The notes: generated from the letters alone by a model not told the origin. Shown: positions 46,147 to 56,920, counted from the first letter of the stretch. The stretch is DNA of 64,000 nucleotides from Bacteroidia bacterium (GCA_030430535.1 JAUIKY010000012.1:1-64000), one strand, 5' to 3'. Numbers and translations: made by a program.

Positions 46147-47247
46147 ATGAAAATTGGAGTTCCTATTGAATTGAAAAACAACGAAAACCGAGTAGGTATG
46201 ACGCCTTCTGGTGTGTTTGAATTGACCAAAAGAAACCACGAGGTATTCGTGCAAAAAAATGCAGGTTTTAACAGTGGCTTTTTGGATGAAGATTATGCTG
46301 ATGCCGGAGCAACCATGCTTGAAACTATTGAAGAGGTTTACGCTATTGCCGACATGATTGTGAAAGTAAAAGAGCCTATCGAGCCTGAATATGGTTTAAT
46401 TAAACCAAACCAGGTAGTATTTACTTATTTCCATTTTGCATCAAGCGAAGCGTTAACACATGCCATGATTGACAGTAAGTCGGTTTGTATCGCTTACGAA
46501 ACGGTTGAGGATACCGATGGTACGCTGCCGTTGTTGATTCCTATGTCTGAAGTTGCCGGACGAATGTCAATTCAGCAAGGAGCCAAATATTTAGAAAAAC
46601 CCATTAAAGGTCGCGGTATTTTATTGGGCGGCGTTCCCGGAGTGCCACCGGCAAAAGTGTTGATTTTAGGAGCTGGTGTTGTGGGTATTCAAGCGGCTCG
46701 TATGGCTTCTGGTTTGGGGGCTAACGTTTTTATTTTAGATATTAATATGAAAGCCCTGCGCCATGTGAGCGAAACGATGCCGAATAACGTTATTAGTGAA
46801 TTTTCAAGTGAATATAACATCCGGAAGCATATCAAGGATTCCGATTTAATCATCGGTGGGGTGTTGATTAAAGGAGCAAAAGCTCCAAAATTAATCACCA
46901 AAGATATGTTGAAAGATATGCGACCAGGTACTGTAATGGTAGATGTAGCCGTTGATCAAGGCGGTTGTTTTGAAACCACAAAACCAACTACGCATCAAGA
47001 TCCTACCTATATTATTGATGAGGTGGTGCACTATAGTGTGGCCAACATGCCGGGTGCCGTGCCTTATACCTCAACTATGGCATTGACTAACGTGACCTTG
47101 CCTTACGTGATTAAGTTGGCCAATTTAGGCTGGGAGAAAGCCTGCAAAGAAAACAAAGATTTAGCTAAAGGATTGAACATTGTTAAAGGTGAAATTGTTT
47201 ACAAAGAAATCGCCGAAGCATTCGATTTGGAATACGCTGCATCATAA
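46147..47247 (+). CDS. ald: Alanine dehydrogenase
   Basis: MKIGVPIELKNNENRVGMTPSGVFEL...VLILGAGVVGIQAARMASGLGANVFILDINMKALRHV; ATG at 46147. Confidence 0.93.
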   Translation: MKIGVPIELKNNENRVGMTPSGVFELTKRNHEVFVQKNAGFNSGFLDEDYADAGATMLETIEEVYAIADMIVKVKEPIEPEYGLIKPNQVVFTYFHFASSEALTHAMIDSKSVCIAYETVEDTDGTLPLLIPMSEVAGRMSIQQGAKYLEKPIKGRGILLGGVPGVPPAKVLILGAGVVGIQAARMASGLGANVFILDINMKALRHVSETMPNNVISEFSSEYNIRKHIKDSDLIIGGVLIKGAKAPKLITKDMLKDMRPGTVMVDVAVDQGGCFETTKPTTHQDPTYIIDEVVHYSVANMPGAVPYTSTMALTNVTLPYVIKLANLGWEKACKENKDLAKGLNIVKGEIVYKEIAEAFDLEYAAS

Positions 47248-47270
47248 AAAATGATATTGATATTTTATAT

Positions 47271-47294
47271 AGCCCTCTTTTGAGGGCTTTTTTT
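47271..47294 (+). terminator. Intrinsic terminator after ald
   Basis: agccctctttt-gagggctttttt. Confidence 0.8.
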
Positions 47295-47401
47295 ATGCTT
47301 TATTTTTAACAGAATTTTAATGACTGACAGAATATCATGCAGCAAAAATTGGCGTTATTTTTGCTATCTTTATTTTGTTATAATCAATTTAAAATAGAAC
47401 A

Positions 47402-48097
47402 ATGATTGGATATTATATATTATTAGGAGGAATAGCATTAGTAAGCTGGTTGGTGAGCAGTACCTTAAAACGAAAGTTTGAAAAATACTCTAAGGTGCAG
47501 CTTCGAAACGGTATGAGTGGTGCCGAAATTGCTGAAAAAATGTTGGCCGATAACGGTATTTACGATGTTGAGGTGATTTCTACTCCCGGCCGATTGACCG
47601 ACCACTACAACCCAAAGAATAAAACCGTAAATTTAAGTGAAGCCGTTTACCACCAACGTAACGCCGCCGCCGCTGCTGTAGCTGCCCACGAATGTGGTCA
47701 TGCCGTACAGCACGCCCAAGCCTACGATTATTTAAAAATGCGTTCGGCATTGGTGCCTGTGGTTAGTGTGACTTCGGGTATGTCGCAATGGTTGGTCATT
47801 GGTGGTTTGGTATTGGGTGCCGCCGCTGGTGTGGGCATGGGCTATTGGGTAGCCGTTGCTGGATTGGTAATGATGGGCTTTGCTACGCTATTTAGTTTTA
47901 TCACCCTTCCTGTGGAGTACGATGCCAGTAACCGCGCCTTGGCTTGGTTAAAAAATAAAAATATGGTAACGCCCGAAGAATACAAAGGTTCTGAAGATGC
48001 CCTAAAATGGGCCGCCCGAACCTATTTGGTAGCAGCCATTGGTGCCTTGGCTAACCTAGTATATTGGGGCTTCCAAGTGTTTGGGGCTAGAGATTAA
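47402..48097 (+). CDS. Zinc metallopeptidase (YugP-like)
   Basis: GMSGAEIAEKMLADNGIYDVEVISTPGRLTDHYNPKNKTVNLSEAVYHQRNAAAAAVAAHECGHAVQHAQ (HEXXH-type HECGH). Confidence 0.93.
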   Translation: MIGYYILLGGIALVSWLVSSTLKRKFEKYSKVQLRNGMSGAEIAEKMLADNGIYDVEVISTPGRLTDHYNPKNKTVNLSEAVYHQRNAAAAAVAAHECGHAVQHAQAYDYLKMRSALVPVVSVTSGMSQWLVIGGLVLGAAAGVGMGYWVAVAGLVMMGFATLFSFITLPVEYDASNRALAWLKNKNMVTPEEYKGSEDALKWAARTYLVAAIGALANLVYWGFQVFGARD

Positions 48098-48121
48098 TTC
48101 AAAAGTTAAAAACAGAAAAAT

Positions 48122-48158
48122 AAAAACTCCCAAAGAAACTTACTCTTTGGGAGTTTTT
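48122..48158. terminator. Bidirectional hairpin between convergent genes
   Basis: aaaaactcccaaag...ctttgggagttttt. Confidence 0.8.
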
Positions 48159-48179
48159 GTATTGTAGCTATTTACGGTT

Positions 48180-48611
48180 TTATTGGTTTATAATGGTGCC
48201 ATCACTTGTAAACTCAATATCTTTGTTTTTCCCTTTTCGCTTAAACTCCACATCGTAAAATGTACCTTTACTATGGTGCTCCACTTTTTCAATTTCCGTT
48301 ATTTTTCCATCGAAATCATTTTCAATGCGTTCTTTTATCGCTTTAGGTAAATCAGATTCGTCGATATTAGTTTCAGTTTCAATCCAAGAGCCGTCAGCGT
48401 TAAAGTCAGCACGATATTTTATACCGTCAATTTTGAAATGAGATTCGTAGTTCCCGTGGTCGTCTTTGTGCCAATCGGGGTCATTTTCTCCGGGATATTT
48501 AGCTTGGAAGGTTTTCTTAACCGCATCGGGTGCCTGGCTATTCAGTCTATCGTTACAATTGAAAATAAAAATCAGCACGAATGATACGGCTATTTTTACT
48601 ATAATTTTCAT
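48180..48611 (-). CDS. PepSY-like periplasmic protein
   Basis: VKKTFQAKYPGENDPDWHKDDHGNYESHFKIDGIKYRADFNADGSWIETETNIDESDLPKAIKERIENDFDG. Confidence 0.82.
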   Translation of the reverse strand: MKIIVKIAVSFVLIFIFNCNDRLNSQAPDAVKKTFQAKYPGENDPDWHKDDHGNYESHFKIDGIKYRADFNADGSWIETETNIDESDLPKAIKERIENDFDGKITEIEKVEHHSKGTFYDVEFKRKGKNKDIEFTSDGTIINQ

Positions 48612-48771
48612 GGTTTAAGATGTTTATGATTTTGTTTTTACAATGTTATAAAAAATCGAACTGATATGTTAGCGTAAACGGAATCCTTCTTAGCTCATAC
48701 AAATTGGGGTAAAACCACGGCTGTTTTGTTAAAATTCATTAAATTCGCGAACTTAAAAGAATTACCAGTAA

Positions 48772-51700
48772 ATGAGCGCTAAATTTCCTGAATATAAAGG
48801 ACTTGACTTGCCGAAAGTAGCAGAAGAAATTCTGAGCTATTGGCAGGAAAACAACATATTTGAAAAAAGTATATCTTCAAGAGAAGGCAACGAAACTTTT
48901 GTGTTTTTTGAAGGGCCACCTTCTGCAAACGGCTTGCCGGGCATTCACCACGTGATGGCGCGTGCCATTAAAGATATTTTTTGCAGATATAAAACCCAAA
49001 AAGGATACCAGGTTAAGCGTAAAGCCGGATGGGATACCCACGGGCTGCCGATTGAACTCGGTGTTGAAAAGGAATTAGGCATTACCAAAGAGGACATTGG
49101 TAAAACCATTTCGGTTGAAGATTACAACAAAGCCTGCCGTAAAGCGGTAATGCGCTATACCGATATTTGGAACGACCTTACTGAAAAAATGGGCTATTGG
49201 GTAGATATGGACGATCCGTACATTACCTACGAGCCCAAATACATGGAAAGTGTTTGGTGGTTGCTCAAACAAATTTACAACAAAGATTTACTGTATAAAG
49301 GTTACACCATCCAACCGTATTCGCCAAAAGCGGGAACGGGATTGAGTTCACATGAGTTGAACCAACCGGGAACCTATCAAGATGTTACCGATACAACCGT
49401 AGTTGCTCAGTTTAAAGCGGTAGAAGAAACCCTTCCTGAGTTTTTAGAGAACGAAGGTGATATTCACTTTTTAGCTTGGACGACCACACCTTGGACGTTG
49501 CCAAGTAACACGGCATTAACCGTTGGGCCAAAAATCGACTATGTGTTGGTAGAAACTTATAATCAATACACGCACCAGCCCATCAATGTAGTTTTAGCCA
49601 AGAAGTTGGTAAACTACCAATTCTCTGGAAAATTCAAGCAAGTTGAAGATAAATCAGAGTTATTGGCGTACAAATCGGGCGATAAAAAAATTCCATTTTA
49701 CGTTGTAAAAGAATTTGTTGGAAAAGATTTAGTCGGAATAAAATACGAACAATTGTTGCCCTACGCACAACCTAACGACAATCCTGAAAATGCCTTTAGA
49801 GTCATTTCCGGAGATTTCGTAACTACCGAAGACGGTACGGGAATTGTGCATACCGCACCTACTTTTGGTGCCGATGATGCCTTGGTGGCCAAACAAGCCA
49901 CTCCTGAAGTGCCACCTATGTTGGTGAAAGATGAAAGCGGCAACTTGGTGCCTTTGGTAGACTTGCAAGGAAAGTTCAGACCAGAAATGGGCGAACATGC
50001 CGGTAAGTACGTAAAAAATGAATATTACAATGATGGCGAAGCACCTGAGAAGTCTGTAGATGTTGAAATAGCTATCAAATTAAAAGAAGAAAATAAAGCC
50101 TTTAAGGTTGAAAAATATAAGCACAGCTACCCGAACTGTTGGAGAACCGATAAACCCATTCTTTACTATCCGCTGGATTCGTGGTTCATCAAAGTAACCG
50201 ATATAAAAGACAAAATGGTGGCGCACAACGAAACCATCAATTGGAAGCCAAAAGCTACCGGAACCGGACGTTTTGGTAACTGGTTGGCCAATGCCAACGA
50301 CTGGAACTTGTCGCGTTCGCGCTACTGGGGTATTCCGTTGCCTATTTGGAGAACTGAGGATGGAAAAGAAGAAATCTGCATCGGTTCGGTGGAAGAATTG
50401 AAAAATGAGATGGCCAAAGCGGTTGAAGCTGGTGTGCTTTCAAAAGATATTTTTGAAGATTTTGAAGTCGGAAATAATTCCGAAGACAACTATGCTAAAA
50501 TCGATTTGCACAAAAACATCGTAGACGATATTGTTTTGGTATCGCCATCGGGGCAAAAAATGTTCCGCGAAAGCGATTTAATTGATGTGTGGTTCGATTC
50601 GGGTTCCATGCCTTATGCGCAATGGCACTACCCGTTCGAGAACAAAGAATTAATTGATGAAGGCACCACATATCCAGCCGATTTTATTGCTGAAGGTGTC
50701 GATCAAACCCGCGGATGGTTCTATACCTTGCACGCTATCGGAACGATGGTTTTCGATTCTGTGGCCTATAAAAATGTGGTGTCCAACGGATTGGTGTTGG
50801 ATAAAAACGGACAAAAAATGTCGAAACGTTTGGGCAATGCTGTCGATCCATTTGAAACCCTGGGGAATTACGGTGCCGATGCTACACGTTGGTACATGAT
50901 AAGTAACGCCAACCCGTGGGATAATTTGAAGTTCGATTTAGAAGGTGTTGAGGAAGTAAAACGTAAATTCTTCGGAACGCTTTATAATACCTATTCGTTC
51001 TTCCAATTGTATGCCAATTTGGATAATTTCAACTATAGCGAATCCGATATTGCTATTGACGACAGACCAGAAATAGACCGTTGGATCCTTTCAGAATTGC
51101 ACACGCTTATTAAAAAAGTGGATGCCTTTTACGCCGATTACGAGCCAACAAGGGCAGCAAGAGCGATTTCAGACTTCACTCAGGATTATTTGAGTAACTG
51201 GTTTGTGCGCTTAAGCAGAAGACGTTACTGGAAAGGCGATTATGGGCAGGATAAAATTTCGGCCTACCAGACGCTGTACACTTGTATGGTGACCATTGCC
51301 AAGTTGGGTGCGCCTATTGCACCGTTCTTTATGGATCGCTTGTATTTGGATTTAAATGCCGTTACTCAAAAAGAAGCCTTTGCTAGTGTGCATTTGGCCG
51401 ATTTCCCAATGTTCGACGAAAGTTTTGTTGATAAGGCTTTGGAGCGTAAAATGGAGGCCGCGCAAACAATATCTTCATTGGTATTGTCGTTAAGGGCTAA
51501 AGAGAAAATTAAAGTGCGCCAACCGCTGCAAAAAATAATGATTCCTATTGATAGCGAGCAGCAAAAAGAGGAGATCTTGGCGGTTCAGAATTTGATAAAA
51601 CACGAGGTTAACGTTAAGGAAATTGAGCTTTTAGATGATGCTTCGGGCGTTTTGGTAAAACAGATAAAACCGAATTTTAAAGCTCTTGGGCCACGCTTCG

Positions 51701-52176
51701 GAAAGGATATGAAAGCCATTGCCAATGCAGTAATTAACTTTTCACCTGAAGATATTAACAAAATTGAGCAAAATGGCAGTTTAGAGGTTGATGTTAATGG
51801 AAAAAATATTACATTAGAACGCTCGGATGTAGAAATCACCTCTCAGGATATTGAAGGGTGGTTGGTAGCCAAAGAAGGCGCATTTACTGTGGCTTTGGAT
51901 GTTACCATTACAGATGATTTACGTAGAGAAGGCATTGCTCGCGAATTGGTTAACCGCATTCAGAATTTACGTAAGGATTCTGGTTTTGAAGTGACTGACA
52001 GGATAGATGTTAGGCTTCAAAAAGACGAGCAGGTGGTAAGTGCCGTTGATGCAAATATCACTTATATTAAGTCGGAAACCCTAACAAATGAATTGGAAAT
52101 TATCGATAAATTAGACGATGGTATAGAAATTGCTTTTGATGATGTAAATACCAAGCTATTTATCCAAAAACATTAA
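48772..52176 (+). CDS. ileS: Isoleucine--tRNA ligase
   Basis: FFEGPPSANGLPGIHHVMARAIKDIF...GWDTHGLPIE...DKNGQKMSKRLGNAVDPFE. Confidence 0.97.
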   Translation: MSAKFPEYKGLDLPKVAEEILSYWQENNIFEKSISSREGNETFVFFEGPPSANGLPGIHHVMARAIKDIFCRYKTQKGYQVKRKAGWDTHGLPIELGVEKELGITKEDIGKTISVEDYNKACRKAVMRYTDIWNDLTEKMGYWVDMDDPYITYEPKYMESVWWLLKQIYNKDLLYKGYTIQPYSPKAGTGLSSHELNQPGTYQDVTDTTVVAQFKAVEETLPEFLENEGDIHFLAWTTTPWTLPSNTALTVGPKIDYVLVETYNQYTHQPINVVLAKKLVNYQFSGKFKQVEDKSELLAYKSGDKKIPFYVVKEFVGKDLVGIKYEQLLPYAQPNDNPENAFRVISGDFVTTEDGTGIVHTAPTFGADDALVAKQATPEVPPMLVKDESGNLVPLVDLQGKFRPEMGEHAGKYVKNEYYNDGEAPEKSVDVEIAIKLKEENKAFKVEKYKHSYPNCWRTDKPILYYPLDSWFIKVTDIKDKMVAHNETINWKPKATGTGRFGNWLANANDWNLSRSRYWGIPLPIWRTEDGKEEICIGSVEELKNEMAKAVEAGVLSKDIFEDFEVGNNSEDNYAKIDLHKNIVDDIVLVSPSGQKMFRESDLIDVWFDSGSMPYAQWHYPFENKELIDEGTTYPADFIAEGVDQTRGWFYTLHAIGTMVFDSVAYKNVVSNGLVLDKNGQKMSKRLGNAVDPFETLGNYGADATRWYMISNANPWDNLKFDLEGVEEVKRKFFGTLYNTYSFFQLYANLDNFNYSESDIAIDDRPEIDRWILSELHTLIKKVDAFYADYEPTRAARAISDFTQDYLSNWFVRLSRRRYWKGDYGQDKISAYQTLYTCMVTIAKLGAPIAPFFMDRLYLDLNAVTQKEAFASVHLADFPMFDESFVDKALERKMEAAQTISSLVLSLRAKEKIKVRQPLQKIMIPIDSEQQKEEILAVQNLIKHEVNVKEIELLDDASGVLVKQIKPNFKALGPRFGKDMKAIANAVINFSPEDINKIEQNGSLEVDVNGKNITLERSDVEITSQDIEGWLVAKEGAFTVALDVTITDDLRREGIARELVNRIQNLRKDSGFEVTDRIDVRLQKDEQVVSAVDANITYIKSETLTNELEIIDKLDDGIEIAFDDVNTKLFIQKH

Positions 52177-52180
52177 GACT

Positions 52181-52558
52181 ATGGCAGATACAGTAAGATA
52201 TTCAGACAAGGATTTAGCTGAATTTAAAGAAATAATACAGGACAAAATCCAAAAGGCACAACACGATTTAGATCTTATTAAAAGTGCCTATATGAACGAC
52301 CATAATAACGGTACGGACGATACTTCGCCTACATTTAAGGCTTTTGATGAAGGTAGTGAGGTAATGAGCAAAGAGTCTAACTCGCAATTGGCCATTCGCC
52401 AGGAAAAGTTTATCCGCGACCTTAAAAATGCGTTGATTAGGATTGAAAACAAAACCTATGGCATTTGTCGTGTTACCGGAAAACTGATTAACAAAGAGCG
52501 CTTAAAATTAGTGCCGCATGCTACTTTAAGTATCGAAGCCAAAAACATGCAGCAATAA
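52181..52558 (+). CDS. TraR/DksA family transcriptional regulator
   Basis: RIENKTYGICRVTGKLINKERLKLVPHATLSIEAK; DksA-like. Confidence 0.88.
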   Translation: MADTVRYSDKDLAEFKEIIQDKIQKAQHDLDLIKSAYMNDHNNGTDDTSPTFKAFDEGSEVMSKESNSQLAIRQEKFIRDLKNALIRIENKTYGICRVTGKLINKERLKLVPHATLSIEAKNMQQ

Positions 52559-52576
52559 ACGTTTACAATAATATGT

Positions 52577-52612
52577 TTCAAACGTCTCAAAAATAACATT
52601 TGGGACGTTTTT
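52577..52612 (+). terminator. Terminator-like hairpin
   Basis: aaacgtctcaaaaataacatttgggacgtttttt. Confidence 0.6.
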
Positions 52613-52656
52613 TGTTTGGAATACTGCCAAATTCAACATCGTTTTAAGAATTTTTA

Positions 52657-53277
52657 ATGTCACTAAAAAAATCCATCATTCTCATTATTGTGGTTTTGCT
52701 GATTGATCAAATCAGTAAAATTTACATCAAAACCCATTTTGTGCTCCACGAAAGTGTAGATGTGTTCAGTTGGTCTAAAATTTATTTTATTGAAAACGAC
52801 GGCATGGCTTGGGGGACAAAAATTAGTGATTTTGCCTCGTTTATTTCCGACAGGACCGCAAAAGTGGCTTTAACGCTTTTTAGGGTTGTGGCCATTTTTG
52901 GTATTGGTTATTGGCTATATAGCGCCACAAAAAACAAGGGGTCGCGCGTGCTCATTTTAGCCATAGCTTTAATATTTGCAGGGGCTTTGGGTAATATTAT
53001 CGATTCGGTGTTTTACGGTGTGTTGTTTGATGACAGCATGAGCCAAGTGGCCACCTTTTTGCCCGAAAACGGCGGTTACGATAGCTTGCTGCACGGTCGT
53101 GTGGTAGATATGCTCTATTTCCCTTTGTTTGAAATCGACTTACCACAATGGGTGCCGTTTTACGGCGGTAAGCGCTTTAATTTCTTCGAACCGGTTTTTA
53201 ATATTGCCGATGTTGCCATTAGCACGGGTTTTATTATGCTTATTGTGTTTAATAAAAAGGCATTCTCGAAAGTTTGA
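52657..53277 (+). CDS. lspA: Lipoprotein signal peptidase
   Basis: LIDQISKIYIKTHFV...IENDGMAWG...GALGNIIDSVFYG...VVDMLYFPLF...FNIADVAISTG. Confidence 0.95.
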   Translation: MSLKKSIILIIVVLLIDQISKIYIKTHFVLHESVDVFSWSKIYFIENDGMAWGTKISDFASFISDRTAKVALTLFRVVAIFGIGYWLYSATKNKGSRVLILAIALIFAGALGNIIDSVFYGVLFDDSMSQVATFLPENGGYDSLLHGRVVDMLYFPLFEIDLPQWVPFYGGKRFNFFEPVFNIADVAISTGFIMLIVFNKKAFSKV

Positions 53278-53308
53278 AATTAAGAAACATGAAAAGAATC
53301 TTCAATCT

Positions 53309-55354
53309 ATGTCATTTAAAAAATTAAGATTTCTGTGTTATTTGTTGGCAGTGTTTGTTCTTGCCTGCTCAGCCGACGATGATTCTGGTGAAAGTAGCAA
53401 CATACAAACGGATGTCAAAAAAGAAGATTTATTAGGAGTATGGACAATATATTCTGTTGAGTCGGGTGGTGTAAAAGCTGAGGTGCCTGTCAATTTTGAG
53501 ACTTGCGGTAGAGATTTTTTTATTTATAAGGAAGACTATTCTTATTCAGAATTTCAATTTTTAGAATCGTCAACCTGTCAGCCTTCAGAATTTCAATTGA
53601 AATGGAGCTTAAATGAAGGGGTAATTGAATTGTCAACAGTCAATGGAAGCGAATCCCAATTAATAGAAATCAATAGTTTAAATGCAACCTCTTTTATTTT
53701 TACCACGCGTATAGATTTAGATGGAGATGGGAGTTTAGAGGTTTATAAGCTAACTGCATTAAAATACAATCCGCCCAATGAAATGGATATTTACACAGAT
53801 TCCTTTTCGAGAATAACAGAGCCCCCGTTTGAAAACCATATAGAATTTCGTTGGGATATTTACACTGGGTATAACACGTTTTTACGGTACGAAATTTATA
53901 GAAGTACTGAGGAGTGCGATATCACCTCAGCCAAATTAGTTCAAACAATTGAAGATGTGAATGTGTCACGCTTCATTGACTATAATCCACCCGCAACTGA
54001 GGGAATCTGTTATTTTTTGAAGATTTATACCGATAAAGGTTTGTTAGGCATTAGCAACCCCCGTTATGTAGCAACGGAATTTATTCTGCCAGAAAGTGTA
54101 AAAATTATAAATGCCACAGATACTGAAAGCTCTGTTGCTCTTTCCTGGGAGAAATATAAAGGGTATTACTTTTCACATTATGAGGTTAGAGTACAAGATC
54201 AAAATCAAAATTCAATGCCGCATATCGAAACGGTTGCCATCATTGAAGATGTAAACACAACGTTTTACACTGATACAAACCCTCCCTATGTGAATAATCC
54301 AATCTATTCAATTTATGTGCACAATATTTTTGGAAGCACAAGCCAATTAAATCAAGATGGAAACTTGATTACAACGAACTTTAGCAGACCCGAATTATTG
54401 AGCTTTGACTATATAAGGTTTTTAAGTTTTGATCCCGATGAACAAGCGCTTTTCTTTTATGGAGTTAACCCCGACAACACTAGAAGACTCATTAAATATG
54501 ATTATATGAATCATAATGTTCTAGCTGAAGGTTATAAGTTGCCGTCAGTTCAAACAGACGTGGAAATGAAACTGATCGCATCAAATGAGGGGAAGGAACT
54601 TATTTTTGAGCAAGGCGGAGAGTATTGGGTGTATGACGCCTCCGACTTAACGTTTAAATACTCATTAAATCTTGATTTTATAGGGCCTCGAGATAGTTTC
54701 TCGTATTTGAAAAATGGTATTTGGATATTTTCAGATGACGACCATGTTTATACATATAAGCGTTCCGGTTCTACTATGGAAAAGATTGATGAAAAACTTC
54801 ATTTCACGGAGCATCAAGGGGGTGGGAACTACGAAATCACCAAATTAGATGATACTAATGTACTTTTAAGCCACAATAACGAAGGGAGAGCAATACATTA
54901 TAGTATTGACAATGGTGGTTTTATTGCTAAAAATGGTGTTATTCAAATTCCGTTGTTGGCAACTTTGAATAGCGATGTGTCTGTGAATATGGAATCTCAA
55001 CTGTTGCTTAATAAAAAAAGGAATTCAGTTTATTCCATCACAGATTTTTCAAAAACAGATAGTTATACTAATCCTAGAGTTACCTTTAATTTCAATAGAT
55101 TAGGAACAAAAATTTTCGGGGTAGATAAAAACGAGAAATATACGGGCTTTTATGAGAATAATTCTAAAGAAATTGTGGTTTACGATATAGAAAAAAAATA
55201 TTCAGAAAAAATCACAACTAAAGGCTATCCCTTATATGTTGCTGAGGATGCGCAAGGAAACATTGTAAGTTTGTCTTCTGGTTTCCCGAGAGATGAGTAT
55301 TACGACTTGTACAATAATAATGTGCCAGATATGTTTGTTGAAATTGTAAAATAG
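53309..55354 (+). CDS. Large multidomain lipoprotein (lipocalin-like, FN3-like and propeller-like regions)
   Basis: MSFKKLRFLCYLLAVFVLACSADDDSG lipobox; LLGVWTIYSVES lipocalin-like start; ATG at 53309 preferred to ORF track start inside lspA. Confidence 0.7.
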   Translation: MSFKKLRFLCYLLAVFVLACSADDDSGESSNIQTDVKKEDLLGVWTIYSVESGGVKAEVPVNFETCGRDFFIYKEDYSYSEFQFLESSTCQPSEFQLKWSLNEGVIELSTVNGSESQLIEINSLNATSFIFTTRIDLDGDGSLEVYKLTALKYNPPNEMDIYTDSFSRITEPPFENHIEFRWDIYTGYNTFLRYEIYRSTEECDITSAKLVQTIEDVNVSRFIDYNPPATEGICYFLKIYTDKGLLGISNPRYVATEFILPESVKIINATDTESSVALSWEKYKGYYFSHYEVRVQDQNQNSMPHIETVAIIEDVNTTFYTDTNPPYVNNPIYSIYVHNIFGSTSQLNQDGNLITTNFSRPELLSFDYIRFLSFDPDEQALFFYGVNPDNTRRLIKYDYMNHNVLAEGYKLPSVQTDVEMKLIASNEGKELIFEQGGEYWVYDASDLTFKYSLNLDFIGPRDSFSYLKNGIWIFSDDDHVYTYKRSGSTMEKIDEKLHFTEHQGGGNYEITKLDDTNVLLSHNNEGRAIHYSIDNGGFIAKNGVIQIPLLATLNSDVSVNMESQLLLNKKRNSVYSITDFSKTDSYTNPRVTFNFNRLGTKIFGVDKNEKYTGFYENNSKEIVVYDIEKKYSEKITTKGYPLYVAEDAQGNIVSLSSGFPRDEYYDLYNNNVPDMFVEIVK

Positions 55355-55376
55355 AACAAGCTATTGGGTTAAACTA

Positions 55377-55940
55377 TTAAAACTCAAAAACCCGCTCTGG
55401 CGTTACACAAAAATCCAACTTAATATCACCTTCAAAAACATCGGTAATTCCCGTTTCGGCTTCAAAAAAAGACAGTCCGATTTTTAGGGTTTCGGGTTTG
55501 CATTTGGCTAAAAAGCGATCGTAAAAACCTTTGCCATAACCTACGCGATTCCCTGTTTTGTCGAAAGCCAACAGCGGAATAAACACCACATCAACTTTAT
55601 CGTTGGCTATTTCAATACCATCAATCGGTTCGGGGATGTTATAGGCATTCTTTTTTATTTTGGTGCTGTCGGTGAGCAAAAAATGAATCATTTCGCCCGT
55701 TTTAAAATCACTTTTCGATACCAAAATGTTTTTGTCCTTCCCCGATAAAATATTCAGTATGTAATCAGTGTTTACCTCTTTTTGTTCTTCAATGGAAAGA
55801 AAAATATGGAAAAACGAAGCTTCCCAAATGGGCAGTTTCAAAACCTGATTGGCGATGGACAAACTTAAATCTTCCACCTCGTTTAACGAAAGGCCGTTTC
55901 GAAGGGCTTTATATTTTTTTCGCAGTTCATTTTTGGTCAT
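55377..55940 (-). CDS. 5-formyltetrahydrofolate cyclo-ligase
   Basis: MTKNELRKKYKALRNGLS...DVVFIPLLAFDKTGNRVGYGKGFYDRFL. Confidence 0.95.
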   Translation of the reverse strand: MTKNELRKKYKALRNGLSLNEVEDLSLSIANQVLKLPIWEASFFHIFLSIEEQKEVNTDYILNILSGKDKNILVSKSDFKTGEMIHFLLTDSTKIKKNAYNIPEPIDGIEIANDKVDVVFIPLLAFDKTGNRVGYGKGFYDRFLAKCKPETLKIGLSFFEAETGITDVFEGDIKLDFCVTPERVFEF

Positions 55941-56920
55941 GTTGCCGCCCTTTTTAGTTTCGTAGAAATATGGAACAGCGCGTCGCCTTGATATACAATG
56001 GGCGATTCGTTTACATTGATAATATAACCGGCGTTCGAAGCCCGAACAAAATAATTGAACTTGCCGTAAGGGTCGGTAATATTGCCTAGCATGTCATCCT
56101 TTTTTACATAAGATCCAATGGGGATGGAGGCCTTAAACATACCTGAGTATTTGGCGCGTTGCCATTTGCTGTCGTTTATAAAAACGCATTCGGTTTTGGG
56201 TTTCGACGATTTAAAAACGGTTCGCAACATACCGAAATGTTTTAAAATACGTTTGGAGCCGTTAACACCCGAGTTGGTAACTACATCGTCAATGTGGAAC
56301 GACTTGCCGCCTTCAAAAAGCAGTAAAGGCTTGCCCAATTTATTACAGGTCGCCCGAAAGGATTTGGATAGGTTTTTGGAATACAGTACAAACGGTGCGC
56401 CGAACACTTTGGCTAATACGTCCAAGTCTTTCTTTTCTTTAGCGTAGCGCAGTTGCGGTGCATTAAATCGACCTGAACCACCGGTGTGGAAATCGATGAT
56501 TAAATCGGCGTGCGGAATCACTTCGTCCATCAGTTTGTAGGCCACGCGACCAGCCAATGATCCCGACGGACTCCCCGGAAACACACGGTTTAAATCGCGC
56601 CCATCGGGAAATTCACGCTTGAGGTTGATGAACCCAAAAATATTGATGACGGGCATACAAATAATGGTGCCACATTTGGGCTTGTTGATGCCTTTGGCGA
56701 TGAGTTGCCTTATAATTTCAACACCATTAACCTCGTCGCCGTGAATGCCGGCCGTAAACAATACCGTTGGCCCCGGTTTTTTGGCGCGCTCGATAATGAC
56801 GGGAATGTGTACGGGCGATGAGGTATGTAAATTAGCAACATCAAAATTAACTTCCTTGCTTTCTCCAGGTTTTACCTGTTCGCCTAAAATATGAAGGACT
56901 TCAGTTTGTGTTACGGGCAT
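55937..56920 (-). CDS. Succinylglutamate desuccinylase/aspartoacylase family protein
   Basis: GPTVLFTAGIHGDEVNGVEIIRQLI...GRDLNRVFPGSPSGSLAGRVAYKLMDEVIPHADLIIDFHTGGSGRFNAPQLRY. Confidence 0.93.
   Translation of the reverse strand: MPVTQTEVLHILGEQVKPGESKEVNFDVANLHTSSPVHIPVIIERAKKPGPTVLFTAGIHGDEVNGVEIIRQLIAKGINKPKCGTIICMPVINIFGFINLKREFPDGRDLNRVFPGSPSGSLAGRVAYKLMDEVIPHADLIIDFHTGGSGRFNAPQLRYAKEKKDLDVLAKVFGAPFVLYSKNLSKSFRATCNKLGKPLLLFEGGKSFHIDDVVTNSGVNGSKRILKHFGMLRTVFKSSKPKTECVFINDSKWQRAKYSGMFKASIPIGSYVKKDDMLGNITDPYGKFNYFVRASNAGYIINVNESPIVYQGDALFHISTKLKRAAT

Noticed and set aside
53129-53308. ORF track start of the large lipoprotein inside lspA (MKSTYHNGC...)
   Set aside because: Overlaps lspA in another frame; the signal peptide and lipobox start at ATG 53309, so the upstream extension is an artefact
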